A stretch of 64,000 nucleotides of DNA, from NCBI GenBank assembly GCA_005656395.1, contig SRSI01000077.1:868001-932000 (forward strand), in the 5' to 3' direction. Below the pieces are notes generated by a model. It was given only the letters and a program-made list of their open reading frames with translations. It did no database searches and was not told where the DNA came from. Positions 1-11,804 of the stretch are shown here, in pieces (the stretch's first letter is position 1; every line of letters starts with the position of its first letter). The stretch is from Strongyloides papillosus. Its lineage: Eukaryota > Nematoda > Chromadorea > Rhabditida > Strongyloididae. The position numbers were made by a program, and so were the translations under genes.

Positions 1-616
1 AAGGTTGTCCAAGGGTTTGTGCTGCAGCAGCTGCTGCTTGTAAACCAAGATTATTTTTAAGTTGATTTAACTCATTTGTTAAGGCTGCAATTTGACTTGT
101 TGATGCTGCTAGCTCATATTTTAATCTATGATTTTCTGCTTGAAGAATACAGATTTTTTGTTGAGAACTTTCTTCTTTCAATTTCCTTTGTTCTCTGCTA
201 CGACGTGCTGATTCATTATTTTTCTTTCTCCTTTCAAAATAAGCTGAATCTTTTTGATCATCAGGTACTGGTTGGGGTTTCTTTTTACGTTGGTGTGTTG
301 GAAGTATTGGTTTTAAAGAATCCGTCGATGGTGGTGAAGTTGATGCATAAGATGATGGTGAACCAGCGCTACTGGATAATGAAGAATTCGGATTAAAGTT
401 TGAATAATTTGTTGAAATTGTTGAAAGTTGTTGAGCGAATATAGCACCAATATTATGATTTGAAAAATGTGATGAATCAAGAGTGTTCGAGTATGAAAGA
501 TTATTTTGATTAAAATTATTTATTTCGTTCCCATTTTGATATGGAATTGTTGCATCCAATGACCACATTGATTTAAAACCATTTGTGGATGCTGATGAAG
601 TATAAATATCCGTCAT
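1..616 (-). CDS. PAR-type bZIP transcription factor, N-terminal 205 residues (runs off the window)
   Basis: A reading frame open from ATG at 616-614 to the window edge gives 205 residues, so the C-terminus is missing. Residues 1-110 are a Ser/Asn/Thr-rich stretch of the sort seen in activation domains. A bZIP domain follows: the basic region (about residues 127-150) contains RRKKNNESARRSREQR, matching the NNxxAxxSR DNA-contact signature. The zipper has Leu at heptad positions (one heptad holds Ser). KNNE..RRSR with an aromatic residue just before it resembles the PAR/NFIL3/CES-2 subfamily more than C/EBP, CREB or Jun. A nuclear DNA-binding dimer is therefore expected. An Ala/Gln-rich stretch follows the zipper at the window edge. 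The bZIP assignment is secure; the subfamily is inference. A consensus PAR-bZIP site lies at 1117-1126, upstream of this gene. Confidence 0.85.
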   Translation of the reverse strand, partial: MTDIYTSSASTNGFKSMWSLDATIPYQNGNEINNFNQNNLSYSNTLDSSHFSNHNIGAIFAQQLSTISTNYSNFNPNSSLSSSAGSPSSYASTSPPSTDSLKPILPTHQRKKKPQPVPDDQKDSAYFERRKKNNESARRSREQRKLKEESSQQKICILQAENHRLKYELAASTSQIAALTNELNQLKNNLGLQAAAAAAQTLGQP

Positions 617-1471
617 AATCTGTAAAAATTGTATAGTTAATTTAATAAAAAAAAATACATAAAAGTTACAATAATTGAAACTTCAAGTATTGTAGAAGAA
701 ACAGTTAATTAGAATGTCGTGTCCTGTAATAGAAGGAAATGACTTAACCGTAAGGCTTTTTTATAGAATCTACTTAATAAACTAAAATATAATTGTTCGT
801 AAATGAACTGCCTAACAATGTTTCGTAATAATTTTAAGGACAAAGCTTTATTAGGCGTGTTTCCTTTGACCTATGATCTTTACTATTTAGGCACAGTATG
901 ACAAAGATGGCTGTTGATTTTACCACTGTAGATTTTCTTTCGGAAAAAAATTTATAAAGTGAAGTTTATGTTGTTATCTTTTCTCTCATTTCTATAACCT
1001 TCCTGCTGTTGGGTGGGAAGAAAGAAACACGCTTCATCAAGAACAGGCAATCAGTAGGGAAGATTGTCGGTTGAGTACTTTGAAGTTATAGAGTGGGTTG
1101 ATCAGGATAAAAGATCATTACGTAACAGTGGATTAGCTAACAAGGATCTATCGCAAGAATTGTTTTTAAGTAAAAGATGAGGATACAACAGTTCACCTGA
1201 ATATCTAGTAAGGATAAAGTGGTACAGATTGCAATTTTGGATTATTAATTAAAGAGTAATAAGAGATAGAAGAGATAAAAGTTACCGCATTTAAGAAAAA
1301 GTGTTTCATAATAACATATCTTTTGTATTATTAATATATGTCCTTATAATAATATAAAGATATAAATTATATTTGTCAAGTAAGCAGTAACAACCATAAA
1401 ATTATTATTTCAATTTTTTTAACAATAATAATACATATATACAAAAGTATTTTGAAATAAAAATTTTACCA
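617..1471. other. Intergenic, 5' flank of the bZIP gene and 3' flank of the TRPM gene
   Basis: No coding frame with family resemblance was seen here. The block at about 830-1250 is less AT-rich than most intergenic DNA in the window, which suggests regulatory content. It holds a perfect PAR-bZIP consensus site at 1117-1126. Around 1260-1285 there are two AGATA-type repeats (agagatagaagagataaaag). Confidence 0.5.
1117..1126. promoter_or_regulatory. PAR/E4BP4-type bZIP binding site
   Basis: ATTACGTAAC matches the consensus RTTAYGTAAY at every position. It lies about 500 bp upstream of the start codon of a gene that itself encodes a PAR-like bZIP protein. That the gene regulates itself is inference. 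A few such matches are expected by chance in 64 kb of this base composition. Confidence 0.4.
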
Positions 1472-4400
1472 TTAATCCAATTCTTTTTTTGTTGATGATT
1501 GTAAAAATACAGTAGTAGGTGAGTTATCAACTGTAAAATTTGAATGATGACAAGATACCTTATGGCAAAGAGGGTTGAAATATAGGTTATCTTCATCATT
1601 GTTAATCTTCATCATATCTTGCATATCACTCAAAAAATTTGATGACTTTATCTCATTAACATTAATATCAAAATTAGCTTCATTACCTAATTGACTATCA
1701 ACTTGGCTCTAAAAATAAAATTAAAACATTAATAAAGTGTTATTTTATTTAAGAAGTATTTAAATAAAGGTAATTAATTATTCATGAACTTACAAAACGA
1801 CTTAGTGACAGTTTATGCCATTCCCGAAGGCGCAGTTTATTGCTCAGTCCATCAGTTATAGATGTATATTGAGGAAGTACATGATGTCTTAAGGGGATTT
1901 TATCACCAACATATGTAGGTATAAGGCTTCTAGTAAATGGTTCGTCATTTTCTGAATCAGGATCTTCTATATTTTCCGAAGTTGATGTACATTTTATATC
2001 AGTATCATTTGTTGTTCCACTACTTTTTCCTGTAATATAATATAAGAAAATTTTAATTAAGCATTCTTACGTTTTTCGCGATTTTGTATAACCATTTGAA
2101 GCATAAACCGTTGATTTTCTTCGATATTTTTTAAATCTTCCTGAATTTTATTTATGTTACTTTTTAAATTTTGATTCTCATTTATCAATTCAATAATTTT
2201 TCCTGTCATAATTTCTAAATTTTCATGATATGCATTACTATTATCAGTTTCACATTTTTTTTTAACTAAATTATTTTTTTTTCTACATAAATCATCCATA
2301 CAATCTTCCTCAAAATCATGTATTCGTCGTAATTCATCTTTTGTCATATGGACTTTTATGGCAAAAGGCATCATGTTTTTAACTTTATTTATGCCTGTTG
2401 TTTGTGTTATGTTATTCTTTTTTCTAACCGACCATTTTATTAAAGTGCGTATAATAAGATATAAATGTATTAAAGGAGTAAAAGGTGGCGGGATTATTGG
2501 TGTATCTTCATATTCTAAAACTTGAGAGTATCTTTGAAACATCCAAACTTGTTGAGACATTGCATTTGTTATCGTAAAAATATTATTAAAAATTGCTATT
2601 AACATATTAATAAGAAGAATATTTGCCACTAGAAGAAATATTGTCATAATAATTGGTGGTATCCAACCTCCTGGAACACAATTAGTTCCTTCATCACCAC
2701 ATGTATCTATCTCACCAGCATAAACTTCACCATACAACATAAAATATGGTTTATAAAAAATATTTCTAACTAATAGCCAATTAAATTTTTCATGTGGATA
2801 AGTTATAGCTTGTCTTGATAAACCAAATGCCATTAATGTTACAAGAAGCATTACAATTATATAACTCATATTAAGTACCATTTTACCAGCCATTGTAATG
2901 TATGGACCTATTTTAGGATGTACAGAAAGGAAATCAAAAAGTTTCATATGCCAAAAAACAGAATTTATTGAGAGTATAATTCTTCCATGAGTATGTATCA
3001 TTTCTTTATTTAATCTAAAAGCAAAACCAAAAAAATACGTTATAATCGCAGTTGCTGTTAAAATATGCCAATATGTTGTATTGTAGAATACTCGTATTTT
3101 TTCCATGACAGATGAACTTTCCAATGTTAAAAGTTTCCTCAGATGTTCTAAAGTTATTGAAACAACATAAACAAATATATACCATTCATATATACTTGGT
3201 TCTTCAGGTAACTCAACTAATAGTATAAATGTAAATGTTGTAAGAAAGACAACAAATGATATTGCCCATATCCAAAATGATGTTATAGGTGCTCTATAAA
3301 AAAGAAGAAGTTTATAAAATAATAGTATTATCCAATGTTGGAATTTTTTCCCCAATGATAATTTTTGATATTTTTCTGATTTGTTTTCTAAATTAGATGA
3401 ATTTTCATAGATATAATCTTTTTGTTTTTCAATATATGGAGAATTTAATGTACAACTTCCTTCAATATCTTTTAAATTATAATTTTCATTTTTTCCTAGT
3501 AGTTTTTTCCATCCCCATTGGCCTTCAGAAAAAAAAGAATTATATGTTAATGAAACAACACTCCTACGTTTCTGACTTAGATGTTCTCTACTAGGAAAAC
3601 GAAAATAATTTTCATCTTCAATTTCTTTTTCTTCCATACCTGTTGTTATTTTATTTTCACTATTATTTCCATAATTTTTTGTTGAATAATTGTTATCATT
3701 TTCAACTAAATGTATATCCTTTTTTTCTATTGATATATTATTTGGTAAATTGCATGCAGAACTTTTAAAGTCAAGTAATAAAATAGTTGGTGGAAATAAA
3801 ACTGCAGCTATAACCTTTATATTTGATTGGCTACGAAAACGAAGTCCACCATACCATAATTCAGCTAAAAGTACTTGACAGCACGGATGAGCTAGAAATT
3901 CTTTATTATTTGCTAAAAATGCTAATGATAAACACGTATGATGACCCCAATTTGGTAATTGTGTTGTTAACATTTTTCTTGTTTGTTTATCATCTTGTTG
4001 GTAACAATGTTCCAGTAATTCTAATGATAATTTTTTAAAATCATTGGCATGCTCACGTAGTATAGCACTAACTTCAAGTGCTGTATAGTCATCCGATGCA
4101 ACTTTAGCCATACCTTTATAAAGTCTTATAGCTATTAAACTTCTTGCCATTGCTTCCTCACCATATTGCCATAAAAATTTAGCTAATTCATGGCGCTTTG
4201 TTAAAATAACCCATATCATTAATTCATTTAAAGGAAATGAAAAGTCTACTTCTTCTTTTAATTCCATGGAATCATGAGGTATGTAACTATTTCCACCACC
4301 AAATTCTGTTTCTTTTAGTGTTTCATTTCTCCCATTACAAAAAATTGAATTTGTAGAACAATTACCACTACTTAATATTAACGATCCCATTTTGCTGTTA

Positions 4401-6382
4401 TTTGGAGGAAAAAAATTACTTTTACTTTTATTTGAAATACCATTTTTTGATTTAAAACGCCTTGTTGTATAGTTACTTCTATAAGCATTTCCCATTAATT
4501 TTTCAATAATTATTCCTATATCAAAGAGTGTTAAATTTTTATGTCTCTTTGATTCAGCCTGTGTTCCTATTAGAAATTGTAACAATGAAAGAATTTCATG
4601 TTTATCAAAGTTATATAATATTTCTAATCTTGTAACAGTTAAAAATTTACATAAATTTACTCCATTTTCAAAAAGAAGTTTAACAAAATCTATTCTTTCA
4701 AGAAGAAGAGCGTCCATTAGCGTTGAATATAAAACAGTAGAATTAAATTCTTTATTTTTTTCGAATATATGACTTCTTGCTATATCCACGCGATTCCATG
4801 TTAAAGTAAGATATAATTGATCCATTGGTGATAAGTTTTGACCACGGAGAATAGCTGTTAAAATAGCGTAGTCAACATCTTTTGCTCCTTCATCTCCATA
4901 GCGATATATTGTTAACTGAAAATATTTTTGATAAAAAAATATATTTACTTACTAAATCCCTTTGATTAACACACTTCATTATATTATTAAGTATTTGATG
5001 AGCTGTATTTTGATCTGCATTAAAAACTTTTTTTATCAAATTTTCTAAATCATTTCTAACAGGAATAGAAAGTAACCTAAAAATTATATTATTAATAATT
5101 CTAATTAATATTTTACCCATTTGGAAGTAGATTTTTTTGAGCAAAGGCTAATAAATCTGAAATACGACCACTTCCATCACACACAACTACAGGACACGGA
5201 GGTTTACTAAAAAAATGTATATATTATAAAAACTATTAGATTTACCTTGTGACGTATTGAAGAGCTGATTCAAGGGTACAAATACCACCTTCCAAAACGA
5301 CACATATAATAGGAACATGTTTAACTGGATAATTAATATTATCTCCTTGAGAAAGATAATTTTCAAAGCGTTTTCTTAATATCATATCTGCTCCATATCG
5401 ACCAACAGTTCCATTGTCAACAAGTAAAAAATAAGAATGTCTATCATTTAACATTGTATAATTATTTCTTATACTATAAGGTTGATGATCTAATGGTACA
5501 ACAATATTTTTTCCAATAAATTTCTCTCTATTTGATAATAAACCATATGGAGCAATACCTAAAAGAATTATTTTACTTCTCATTCTTGCAGAAATTCCAG
5601 CATCATCTAAAGCCTTTGCAACATGTCTTACTACCCCTGAATCGATTCCTGAGGTTATTATCCAAGCACCTGTTGTTTGTGCAGCTTTAAGAAGTCCTTC
5701 TCTAAAAACTTTACCTAATTTTTGTTGAACTTCAAAATTTGACATTCCTCCATGAATTGTTATTATTAAATTTGGTGCTTCTAATTTCCATATATTTTCC
5801 ATTAAATAAAGTATATCTTTTGGATTAGAATCAAATCCAATTCTACAATAATAAGCTTTGTGTGCGTGATTTTCACCTTGAAATTCTATTGTACCATATG
5901 AATCAGTATTTTTAGTTTCAGTGTGTTCTAAAATATTCCATTTCTTATTGTTTATAGTTTTACAATATTTTTTATTTATGATAGCTGTTGTAAATCTTGA
6001 CAAAGCTTTATGGGAATGATATGAACTATAATTTCCACAACAACATTTATCTTTCTCATTGGAAGATGGGATAAATTTAATGCATTCCCGTATTTTAAAT
6101 GTTCTTTCAATCCAACAATTTTGAATTTTATCATTCTATAGAAAAATAATATAGTTTTAGTGTTATATATAGAAAATTATGATGACTTACAAATTCTTTA
6201 GCCATTGAATCTTTTTCTTTAAATGGATATTTTTTTTTATGCATATTATTTCTATGATAGCTACTGATAGTTTCTTCGGCTCCATCACTACAAACACCGA
6301 AAATAGAAGAAAAACCAATTTTATTTGATTCTTTATCATTAATATTTAACATAGAGACATGATGAATGTTACTTTCACTCAT
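1472..6382 (-). CDS. TRPM-family cation channel
   Basis: Seven exons join in phase: 6382-6191, 6135-5246, 5206-5117, 5076-4953, 4915-2071, 2029-1794 and 1708-1472, giving 1,537 residues. The introns are 37-85 nt. The N-terminus carries the TRPM W-I-E...RECxxFIP and CCCG motifs, then the SLOG-like domain ([31 protein letters not shown]). The channel domain starts near residue 970 with six membrane segments. The pore region ([18 protein letters not shown]) lies near residue 1157, then S6, then a TRP-box region ([13 protein letters not shown] followed by PPPF). A short coiled coil near the end of exon 5 ([12 protein letters not shown]) is the expected tetramerisation helix. No alpha-kinase domain follows, as in nematode GON-2/GTL channels, which conduct Mg2+/Ca2+ at the plasma membrane. 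One SLOG motif reads SGIDSG where TRPMs usually have GGTNTG. Which nematode paralogue this is cannot be settled by eye. Confidence 0.93.
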
Positions 6383-7535
6383 CTTTTATTTAATTCACAT
6401 ATGTATATATTTTATATTTTTTTTATAGATGTTTTCCAAAATTTAATAATAAATCTAGAAGGTAATAATATATATTTTTAATAAACTATGGGAAATAATA
6501 TTGTCTTAACAATTTTGTTATTTTAATTAAAAATATTATGGTTTTTGGAGATAGAAAAAAGTGTTAATAAAAAACAAACATTGTTTAAAGATTTAACTTT
6601 TTTTTTAATTAAACTTCACACAAAATTTGTAAACATATTATTTTTTCTAACTATATTTGATCATGAAAAAATATATAAACATATTTTAATGATCATATTA
6701 ATATAAGAGATATTTTATATATCAGACATAAAGTATTAATTATATAAAAGGTTAAAGTTATTAAAGTATATAAATGATAACAGGAAGTAAATTAAAAAAA
6801 TAGATTAAAAAAATATTGTAAAAATATTTGGTGATAGACATTTTTACGATTGATAATGAATTTTCTATTTGTAAAAATACAAGTTATACAATTAAAAATT
6901 TTTTCCTACATTTGTATGTTTGATTTATTTTGTAAGAAAGTGTATATAATACATATTTTATAAGTTAGATAGGAAAGTGTCTTTATAAATGATATAGATC
7001 ATGTCAAAATCGTTTTTTAGTTATTTTTAAATTACCTACTACTATCATTAGAAGAATGCGCTATTAAAAGTTGAAAATCTGATCATTTTTAATGATAACA
7101 AAATTAGGAAATTTTTTTTTAAATATTTAGATTAGTTATACTAATAAAAGGTTAATTCCAGACAATAATTTGTTTTACTAATAAGTGACTTCTAATGATT
7201 GATGATATTTATAATATTTTGTCGAGGGTACATATAATAATGATAAACGTTGAAGCTTAACTTGATTCAAAGGTCGATATAAAATGTTGAAAATTTCTAT
7301 CATGTGATTAATAATTTGTATCTTTTATAAAAAAATTGCTAATTACACTATACTGCCAAATAAGTATCGAATGCTTGTAAAATGTTTAAATATAGTAATA
7401 CGACAAAAATTTTCAAGGAAAATATTTAAACAAGTAATTTTAAGGAATAGATATATAATTTTGTACACAAAATATAAATTATTAATTAAAATAAATACAC
7501 TACAAAAAATTAGAAAAATAAAATTAATAAATAAA
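6383..7535. other. AT-rich intergenic region between TRPM 5' end and ELL 3' end
   Basis: About 1.15 kb of AT-rich DNA with poly-A and poly-T runs. It must hold the TRPM promoter and the ELL 3' UTR. I saw no further gene, RNA or repeat. Short open frames at 7343-7634 are low-complexity and have no family signal. Confidence 0.5.
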
Positions 7536-8994
7536 CTATCTTTTTTCTTTTTCACGCCTATCCCACTCTTCTATTTTGTTAGCCAAAATTTCAAGTCTGG
7601 TACGAAGATCAAGATGTCTTTGACGTTTCCTTAGGAATTCACCGTCATTTTCATAATGTTCATAGTTTGACTGTACTGAACGCAAAACTTTCTGATGCTC
7701 TTTCGTATTTATTGAAGTTTCTGAAAGTGATTTTTGGAAATTTTCAAATTTTTTAGCTATTTCTTTAAGATAATTATGTAAAATCAAATATTCACTATAT
7801 TCTTTCTCGTGAAGATGTACATATTTCTCATATTCTTCAGATGTCTTGATATCATTAAAGTGTGTTGAATAATCTTCAGAAGTAGTATTTGGTGTTAAAA
7901 GAAACTCCTTCTTTTTAGGAGGTATTGCAGAACTTTCTTCCACAATTTCCCCATCTTCAATTTGAGGAGAAACAGATACTTTTGTTGAAACTGGTTCTTT
8001 AGTCTCCTTACTAGATTCTTGATTTTTTGAAGAAGATGATGGAGCAGATAATGTATACATACCAGAACGTCTTGTTGGGGCAACTATGTCAGTATCAGGT
8101 CGTTTTGATAGCATACTTCTAACATTAGCACGCTCCTCAGATGTATACCATTTCCAGTTTTTATCTATCTGTCCATGTAACTCTCTCTTAAGTGTAATCA
8201 TTTTTTGAGATTTATCTGTAATTTCTTCGATAATTTTAGGAATGGATGCCAGTTTCTCAGCAAAATCGCTATTGGGACTTACATCTCCCTTTCCATAAGA
8301 ATCAGTTTTAATTTTTTTAACAATCTCATCAACAGATTTAAACTTCCCAGTGGCAACAACATGGAGAACTCTAAGATACATGGGTTGATTATTTAACTCC
8401 GTTAGTGTTTGTCCCGTATAACGAGACGTCATCGTTGGAGAATGTTTTTTGTTTGGCGTCACTGAATCTTTACTTCCTCTATCACCTATTACTTTTGCAG
8501 AAATACTTTTTCGTTTTTCTTTATTTGTTAAATCAAGTTTAACAGCTGTTTTAGTTGTTTCTTGTTCTTTAGCTCTCTGAGCTTTAGCTCTAGCCTGATC
8601 AATACTCTTGTTAGTTGCTTGAATCTTAAATATTTCTACATTGATAAAAAAAATTAAACTTAAAAAATACCTGAAGTCTCCCTTTAAATAAGGCACAATG
8701 TTCAAATCTATTTTCTCGTGTATTTAAAACTAAACCATGTTCAGTTTCGTTTGAATTATGCCTTACAGTATTAACATCTAAAATCTCACTTCCACCATCT
8801 TTCGAGATCTCAAAGTATATTTGATCTGCTTTGACATGTAAAAAGATAGGCAAATTCTTCAGGTGAGCTTCAATCATACTTTGCTGACTTTGATCAGTCA
8901 TCTTTAGAAAGACAGCCGTGTCCTGGCATCTACCACGTTCTACTTCTATTAAAGGCTCACGCCATATTTGATAGTCATTGGTAGCAGGTTGCAT
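7536..8994 (-). CDS. ELL: RNA polymerase II elongation factor ELL
   Basis: Two exons, 8994-8671 and 8624-7536, encode 470 residues. The N-terminal ELL domain runs from residue 1 through about 230 (HCALFKGRLQ joining IQATNKSIDQARAKAQ across the intron, then a winged-helix-like part with MYLRVLHVVATGKF). A Ser/Lys-rich linker follows. The C-terminal 90 residues are an occludin/ELL homology domain (EKEYSEYLILHNYLKEIAKKF, coiled coil). ELL increases the rate of Pol II elongation in the super/little elongation complexes in the nucleus. The acceptor used (ttaag at 8627-8625) is weaker than a TAG 11 nt upstream, but only the former keeps the ELL frame. A tactag acceptor ends 5 nt before the ATG, and NDUFS6 ends 140 nt upstream on the same strand, so downstream expression in an operon is likely. 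Confidence 0.88.
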
Positions 8995-8998
8995 ATAC

Positions 8999-9008
8999 CT
9001 AGTAAAAA
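8999..9008 (-). promoter_or_regulatory. Candidate spliced-leader acceptor for ELL
   Basis: On the minus strand the sequence tttttactag ends at 8999, 5 nt before the ELL ATG. It sits in the 140-nt gap after the NDUFS6 stop codon. This is the expected position for trans-splicing of a downstream operon gene. Confidence 0.5.
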
Positions 9009-9134
9009 TTTATTTATACATTAAAAATTATTTTTAAAATAAAAAGCAGGTATTTATAACCTATGAAAAAAAATTTCCATAAAATCTTAACTGTTTAATT
9101 ATATACTTTTCTAAAAGACCTAGTAAAAAAATCC

Positions 9135-9607
9135 TCAACAGCTTATATAATTAACATCCTTATGTTCCTCTTTCGTGACATGTTTATTATAAAATCTTTG
9201 TCCACAGTACCCACATGCATGATTTCCAGGCTTATCAAGATTAATAAAAACTCTTGGATGTCCGAGTGCTGGATGTCCACCATCACATGAAACAACATTA
9301 TCTTCACATGCTATTGATTCAACTTGTGCAATAAGATCCATCGCAATATTTGGATTTACCATTTTTTGAGCCGTATGAAATCTTTGTAAACGATAATCTG
9401 ATTGATCCCATGCCTTAAAAAATCATTTATAAAAAAATAATAATTCTAAATATATGATACCTGTCCTGTATGTGTCTTCTCATCATAGACTGCATTTGTC
9501 TTATTAATATCTACAGAAGCTGGTAGACCACCTTTAGGATTAGAGCCTTTATATCTTTGGCAAATTCGAGTAAATACACAAGTACCTTTAATTAAATTTC
9601 GATTCAT
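9135..9607 (-). CDS. NDUFS6: Mitochondrial complex I subunit NDUFS6 (13 kDa zinc subunit)
   Basis: Exons 9607-9461 and 9413-9135 join in phase 0 to give 141 residues. The C-terminal half carries the zf-CHCC domain: CDGGHPALGHPRVFINLD followed by HACGYCGQRF, with the Cys/His zinc ligands present. The N-terminus is basic and lacks acidic residues for its first 30 residues, fitting a mitochondrial targeting peptide. NDUFS6 is an accessory subunit at the matrix arm of NADH:ubiquinone oxidoreductase. The ATG directly follows a tttcag acceptor at 9608-9609, indicating trans-splicing to the start codon. It is the upstream gene of a probable two-gene unit with ELL. Confidence 0.95.
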
Positions 9608-10363
9608 CTGAAACTATACTTAAAATAAGTGTTTAAAAGTACAATATTTACGTTTATTTTATGATATTCACTATCGAAATATATTATACAGCTAAAGATG
9701 CATTTATCCAATTAAAGGAAACATTGCAAAATGTCGCTTTGAGATTTTTGCTTGTTTACTTATCCATTACTTTATTAATTTACTTTGGTATTTTTTATTA
9801 ATAATAGTGGTAATATTACAATATTCTTTGTTTTTTCAAGAAGGAAATTAGTGTTTAAATTTTTACACAACGTAATTTAAAAATAATTTTTTTACAACTA
9901 ATTAGATACACTTTAATACTTCTTCTTATTTTTATACAATAACTCAATTTTTGTGAGGGTAAACAGATGTTACATATCAATAACTATTTTTTAACACTAT
10001 TTAATGTACCGAATATTTCTGTTTAAATTTAGTAATAATTCCCTTTTAAGAAATAATATTCCTTTTTAGATTAATTAAAAAATAAATATATAATTACATT
10101 AAATGTAAGAGAGATGCATAAATTAAATATTTTCTAAATTATTATAGAAATATTGATTTTTCAGTATACTTTAGAAAATTTAAAGTAACAGAAAAGCTCT
10201 TTTGATATTGAATAAGCCAAAAGTTTGCAATTTATTATCTTACTGTGTGGATAGCCGATGTACCAAAGAAGTTGGCATTACCAATTTAAATTTATAACTG
10301 GCTATTTAACTTGAAAATTGATTTTAATAGTACAAATTTAATATTTTTATTTTCTTCAAAATA
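9608..10363. other. Divergent intergenic region between NDUFS6 and the TMX3-like gene
   Basis: About 750 bp of AT-rich DNA between two divergent start codons. It must contain promoters for both directions. No known motif stood out. Confidence 0.5.
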
Positions 10364-11756
10364 ATGTATATTGTCAATATGTTTTTACTTTTCTTATCTT
10401 TTGTTTGTATTGTTTATTGTCAGCAAAAACCACATAGTAACGTACTAGAACTAAATGATAAATTTCTTGATGTAAAAAATGAGGGAATGTGGTTCGTAGC
10501 AGTAAGTTAATATAAATTGTTTATATATGTAATATAATAAATTTTAGTTCTATGCTCCATGGTGTGGGCACTGCAAAAGATTAATGCCTAACTGGGAACA
10601 TCTCGCACATGCTGTAGCGGATAAAGAAATTAATGTACGCATTGGTAAAATAGATTGCACAAGATTCAGTAATGTTGGAAATACTCTTAAAATCCAGGGG
10701 TATCCGACTATAATTTTTTTCAAAAATGGTGTTGAAATCCATTACGAGGGCGAAAGGACAAATGAAAAAATGCTTGACTTCGTTCTAAAAAGTTCGGGAC
10801 CTGTAGTTAAAACAATCAACAAACAATCTGATTTAACAAATATCATAAAAAGTAGTGAAAAGGATCCAGTATTCTTGTTTATAGGAGACGAAAATGTTTA
10901 CTTTGATGAATTCAAAGAAATTGCTGAGAAAGAGTTTATTAATGTTAGATTTTATAAAACGGAAACAAAAAATATTCTGCCATCAAATATAAAAATTATA
11001 TCAGAGCCAGGTGTTATCGTGTTTAAAGATAAAACACATAGCGTTTATCCTAACGACCATGGTAAATTAAAAGAATGGATACTTCAGGAGAAATGGACAT
11101 TGATGCCACAAATAAGTTATTCAAATTTACATGCAATTGGAACATCATCTAAAAAACTCCTGGTTTTGGTGGTATCCGATTTCTTGGAAAGATCAAAAAA
11201 AGATTCGAAGGTTCAAAAATTTGAAAAAGTGGCGAATGAAGCAGCCTTGATGGTAAAGAAAGATAGAGAAATGGCATCAATGTTCCAATTTGGGTGGGTC
11301 GATGGGAATACAATTCCTACCTCTATTGTCATTGGAAACTTTGATATACCGGGGATCTTAGTGTTTAATTATTCATCATATGAATACTATCTAAGTAGTG
11401 ATGATCCTGCTGAAATGACGCCAAAGTCTATTAAAACTTTTCTAAATTCAATAATGGAAGGAGAGATTCAGCAACTCGGTGGAAATTCTCTGGTTACCAG
11501 TGTTCGTCGTTCAATATTCGAACTGTGTAAGAATGTTTATGAAATGTTTGTAAATCAACCAATCCTCGCTTCTTGTCTATTTGGAGTTCCAATAGCGTTC
11601 TTCTCTATCATAACATATTCAATATGCAGTTCTGACTTTTCCATAGATCGCGATGAAATCTATTCTGAAAGTGAAACAGAAGAAGAGGAACTTGAAGAGT
11701 CCGAAGAACAGTGGAATCTGATTGGCAATGACAGTGAGCATGAAAAAGTTGAGTAA
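10364..11756 (+). CDS. TMX3: TMX3-like membrane protein disulfide isomerase
   Basis: Exons 10364-10501 and 10548-11756 encode 448 residues, close to the 454 of human TMX3. A signal peptide (about residues 1-19, MYIVNMFLLFLSFVCIVYC) precedes a thioredoxin domain with the active site APWCGHCKRL at residues 49-58 and the cis-Pro region (QGYPTIIFFKNG). Two thioredoxin-like domains without CxxC follow. One membrane segment lies at about residues 385-406, then an acidic cytosolic tail (ESETEEEELEESEEQ). The family oxidises disulfides in the ER lumen. The tail does not end in a KKxx-type ER retrieval signal, unlike human TMX3. The gene ends 48 bp from the stop codon of SEC11, tail to tail. Confidence 0.9.
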
Positions 11757-11804
11757 TAATATCATTTTTAAATTTATTTTTAATAAAAAATAATATAATT
11801 TAAC

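Noticed and set aside
76..396. 106-codon plus-strand frame at the window start
   Set aside because: It is antisense to the bZIP coding sequence, whose basic region and zipper are clearly real.
7343..7634. Small Phe/Ile/Lys-rich frames on both strands downstream of ELL
   Set aside because: They are low-complexity products of AT-rich DNA, overlap each other and ELL, and have no conserved motif.
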